64,000 bases of DNA from Acetobacteraceae bacterium. Lineage in GTDB: Bacteria > Pseudomonadota > Alphaproteobacteria > Acetobacterales > Acetobacteraceae. The stretch is taken from the NCBI GenBank assembly GCA_031291725.1, contig JARLIM010000024.1:38926-102925 (forward strand), in the 5' to 3' direction. Below, piece by piece: positions 62,023-64,000 of the stretch (position 1 is its first letter; each line of letters begins with the position of its first letter). The notes below the pieces were generated by a model. That model worked only from the letters and a program-made list of their open reading frames with translations, was not told the origin of the DNA and searched no databases. A program made the position numbers and the translations under genes.

Positions 62023-62789
62023 CTCATTGCTCCAATATGACCATGCATGGGGGCCGAAAGTCCCTGGCGTGGCTGCGTCCGGTTGCCATCGTGCTGGTAA
62101 CCGGAATGCATTTCGCCGCCGCCTATTGGTTGGTGATTCCCCGTTCTCGCTACCCATACGCTCAGGACAGCATTGAGTTGAGCATCGCCCAGGGAGAGCC
62201 TGCGCCACCTGCACCGCCGCCACCACCGCCACCGCCACCTGAACCCGCACCACCCGCGCCGCTACCGCCTCCTCCGCCGGCGCCACCGCCACCCGAGCCG
62301 CCGCCACCCGAGCCACCACCGCCCGAATCGCTGGCACCGCCGCCTGCGACGAAAGAGGTCGCGGATGCTCCGGCCTTGCCGCCGCCGCCCAAGCCACGGC
62401 CCAAGCCGATTGATCGACCAAAGCCATTGCCCAAGCCTGAGCAGCCGCAGCCGACGCCACAGCCGGCCACTCCGCCGCCGCAGGAGCAGGCGAAACCGGG
62501 TGAGCAGCAGCAGGCCGACGCCGCCGTGATGCAGGCCAAGCTGACCTATGCCGACAAGGTTGTGCGAGAGGTCAACGCCCGGCGCCTGCCCGCGCACGGG
62601 CATGGCTGGTCGCGCGTGGCTTTGAAGATCAACGCAAGCGGTGACGTGACAAGTGCCGAAATCGCCGATTCTTCGGGTGATGAGTCTCTGGACGCCATCG
62701 CGCTGCGTATGGTGCGCAGCGCGCATCCCGGCGTACCGCCGGAGGGACATTTCGAGGCGACGATCCGAATCAACTTCGTCCCGAGATAA
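62019..62789 (+). CDS. tonB: TonB energy transducer
   Basis: A 256-residue protein anchored by one TM (about residues 20-42, AIVLVTGMHFAAAYWLVI). A periplasm-spanning Pro-rich region (about 58-175) runs from poly-Pro with Glu into KPRPKPIDRPKPLPKPEQPQPTPQPA. The C-terminal TonB domain (about 180-256) reads ARRLPAHGHGWSRVALKINASGD, then EIADSSGDESLDAIALRMVRSAHPGVPPEG. It couples ExbBD to the outer-membrane receptor. Translation is coupled to exbD by ATGA. The Pro-rich DNA (about 62186-62470) is a CCG/CCA-type low-complexity run prone to length change. Confidence 0.93.
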   Translation: MTHCSNMTMHGGRKSLAWLRPVAIVLVTGMHFAAAYWLVIPRSRYPYAQDSIELSIAQGEPAPPAPPPPPPPPPEPAPPAPLPPPPPAPPPPEPPPPEPPPPESLAPPPATKEVADAPALPPPPKPRPKPIDRPKPLPKPEQPQPTPQPATPPPQEQAKPGEQQQADAAVMQAKLTYADKVVREVNARRLPAHGHGWSRVALKINASGDVTSAEIADSSGDESLDAIALRMVRSAHPGVPPEGHFEATIRINFVPR

Positions 62790-62794
62790 GCGGA

Positions 62795-62835
62795 CGGTGA
62801 GTTTCAGTGTCCGACAACAGCACTGAAACTCACCG
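62795..62835. terminator. 15-bp perfect hairpin, bidirectional terminator between tonB and the phosphatase gene
   Basis: CGGTGAGTTTCAGTG (62795-62809) and CACTGAAACTCACCG (62821-62835) pair over 15 bases with an 11-base loop. It lies exactly between two convergent genes. No T-run follows, but the stem is the strongest in the window. Confidence 0.65.
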
Positions 62836-62848
62836 AACGCACAGCGCA

Positions 62849-63556
62849 TTACTTCGCAGGCAGCCCGAGCACGCCGCGCAGTTCAATACGCGCAGCCTCC
62901 ATATCGGCACGAAAGCCCGGCTGCGTCATCATCACAGCGGCCATCGCGGTTCCGGCACGCCAGCCAGATGAGATATCGGTTGGATAATGCATGCCACCGA
63001 TCACCCGACTTTGTACATAATCCTGGGCGCGCAGCCAGAATTCGCGCTGCTTCTCCGGCACCATCTCTGACATCACAATGGCGTAGATCGCAACGCGCGT
63101 CGTGTGGCCGGAGGGGTAGGAGCCGCTTTTGGTCGGCTTGGCGATGGCCTTCACAGCCTCTGGGTGCCCCAACCACGGGCGCAGACGGGCGAATGCCGGC
63201 TTGGCCGCATCCAGCGTGTCGTCCTCGCTGGCACCGATGCGAGCGAAAAACGCCGACGTGAGCGGCAGGGCGGCAGGTTGGAATTTCGGGCCCAATTGCT
63301 GACCAAAAACCACGTAGACCGACTCATCGGAGTCAAAAACCGTTTGCGCCTTGCGCGCGTCGCTGGCCTGCGCCTGGGCATCGATGACCGCCTGAAGATC
63401 GGCCTTGTCTTCGGGCGAATTCTGAATCGGCGGCGGCGGCATCAGCGCGGCTATATCCATCATCTTGCCGGTCACATAAGGCGCAGCGGCCAATGCGGAG
63501 GTGGCAATCGACAGGCCGAGACAGCCTGCGAGCAAAAGGCAGCGGAACGGTTTCAT
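62849..63556 (-). CDS. phoN: Class A (PAP2-superfamily) non-specific acid phosphatase, secreted
   Basis: A 235-residue periplasmic phosphatase. The signal peptide (about 1-24, CLLLAGCLGLSIATSALAA) is followed by the three PAP2 motifs: KPAFARLRP (K-x6-RP), GSYPSGHTTR and SRVIGGMHYPTD with catalytic His and Asp. The GSYPSGHT form is the class A bacterial signature. It releases phosphate from organic monoesters. The ATG at 63556 reads MKPFRCLLLAG, with GGGGAAA about 9 bases upstream; a longer frame lacks a signal peptide. Single gene, convergent with tonB. Confidence 0.93.
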   Translation of the reverse strand: MKPFRCLLLAGCLGLSIATSALAAAPYVTGKMMDIAALMPPPPIQNSPEDKADLQAVIDAQAQASDARKAQTVFDSDESVYVVFGQQLGPKFQPAALPLTSAFFARIGASEDDTLDAAKPAFARLRPWLGHPEAVKAIAKPTKSGSYPSGHTTRVAIYAIVMSEMVPEKQREFWLRAQDYVQSRVIGGMHYPTDISSGWRAGTAMAAVMMTQPGFRADMEAARIELRGVLGLPAK

Positions 63557-63829
63557 ATGGGTGTTTCCCCTCATTGAACACGCGCCAACCAAGCCACAGA
63601 AACCAGCAGAAACAACCGAAGCTTATGTGACATTGGACCAGGTTATATTTTGAACACAAAACGTCATTCCAGCGATTTCGACGACGGCCGGCGCCGCGCG
63701 GACATTATTCATGCGCATTTCCGAAGCTTGTCTTCCTCTCAACGGCGCAGCTACTCTAAGCTATGGAGGGAATGGCGGTTGCTGAGCGTATCTCACTGCG
63801 GCTCAGAACATCCCGAGGGAGATGGCTGA

Positions 63830-64000
63830 GTGTTTTTTGAGAGTCCGCCGCGCTCGGCAGTGCCTGAAATATTCTTTCCGGCGATTTATCCGCAGGCAAC
63901 GGCGACAGTGATGTCGCTGTTCGGGCAGTTGATGGTCAGCCAGTGGTGGTCGCGTGCACGGATGCAGGCGATGCAGTTCGAGCAGTTGAGCCGCTTGGTG
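63830..64000 (+). CDS. Unidentified gene, 5' end only (runs off the window)
   Basis: A GTG at 63830 with AGGGAG about 8 bases upstream opens a frame that stays open to the window edge (57 codons). It begins VFFESPPRSAVPEIFFPAIYP and continues with a Gln/Met-rich, helical-looking stretch. An in-frame TGA lies immediately before the GTG. Codon use has the GC-rich third position of neighbouring genes. No family recognised from this fragment. The 273 bases before it (63557-63829) show no other gene. Confidence 0.45.
   Translation, partial: MFFESPPRSAVPEIFFPAIYPQATATVMSLFGQLMVSQWWSRARMQAMQFEQLSRLV

Noticed and set aside
62186..62470. Low-complexity CCG/CCA run as a possible repeat array
   Set aside because: It encodes the Pro-rich spacer of TonB; the periodicity follows codons and there are no unique spacers.

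Overview
The window is GC-rich, densely coding bacterial DNA. High GC at third codon positions, Liv-type uptake operons, a DHOD-like gene coupled to nifJ and the style of the TonB receptor point to an alphaproteobacterium, plausibly Rhodospirillales/Acetobacteraceae. That placement is inferred from gene content only. I recognised no rRNA, tRNA, CRISPR array, insertion sequence or prophage. The contents are mostly uptake and catabolism of organic acids, each unit beside its own regulator.

Layout. 1-2474 (-): RND efflux permease (cut by the window edge) and its membrane-fusion protein. 2601-16200: an RraA-like aldolase gene (-) diverges from a GntR/UTRA regulator. The regulator is followed by a tightly packed operon: branched-chain-type ABC importer (SBP, LivHMGF), ICL/PEPM-type lyase, HyuB, HyuA, an isochorismatase-fold protein lacking the catalytic Cys, a fumarate-reductase-like flavoprotein and a FAH-family hydrolase. 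Its substrate is unknown. 16197-21804: TPMT-like methyltransferase (-), ABC-F ATPase (+), SNF2/SWIM helicase (-). 22203-25934: orphan substrate-binding protein and a self-sufficient cytochrome P450 (heme, flavin and 2Fe-2S domains in one chain). 25972-37511: large MalT/AlkS-like LuxR regulator (-) divergent from a beta-oxidation operon (acyl-CoA ligase, acyl-CoA dehydrogenase, ETF-quinone oxidoreductase, thiolase, FadN-like fusion). 37527-45143: AraC regulator (-) divergent from a second acyl-CoA operon (ligase, SDR, thiolase, acyl-CoA dehydrogenase, alpha-methylacyl-CoA racemase, 3-mercaptopropionate-type thiol dioxygenase) that fits 2-methyl-branched acids.

45202-46656 (+): DHA2 drug exporter. 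46814-51474 (-): gentisate module (AT-rich MFS permease, 3-hydroxybenzoate-6-hydroxylase-like monooxygenase, gentisate dioxygenase, fumarylpyruvate-hydrolase-like protein) with a divergent LysR regulator. 52574-57159 (-): pyruvate:ferredoxin oxidoreductase (nifJ) coupled to a dihydroorotate-dehydrogenase-like gene, behind what looks like a textbook FNR-activated promoter. 57545-58315 (+): integral membrane protein of four internal repeats. 58559-62789 (+): TonB-dependent receptor, ExbB, ExbD, TonB. 62849-63556 (-): class A acid phosphatase. A GTG-start gene runs off the right edge.

How it fits together. The acyl-CoA units deliver acetyl-CoA, and propionyl-CoA if the substrate is 2-methyl-branched. 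ETF-QO returns dehydrogenase electrons to the quinone pool. The gentisate branch yields pyruvate and fumarate, and PFOR would handle pyruvate at low oxygen. The least explained part is the 2.6-16.2 kb cluster, whose enzyme combination I cannot assign to a described pathway.
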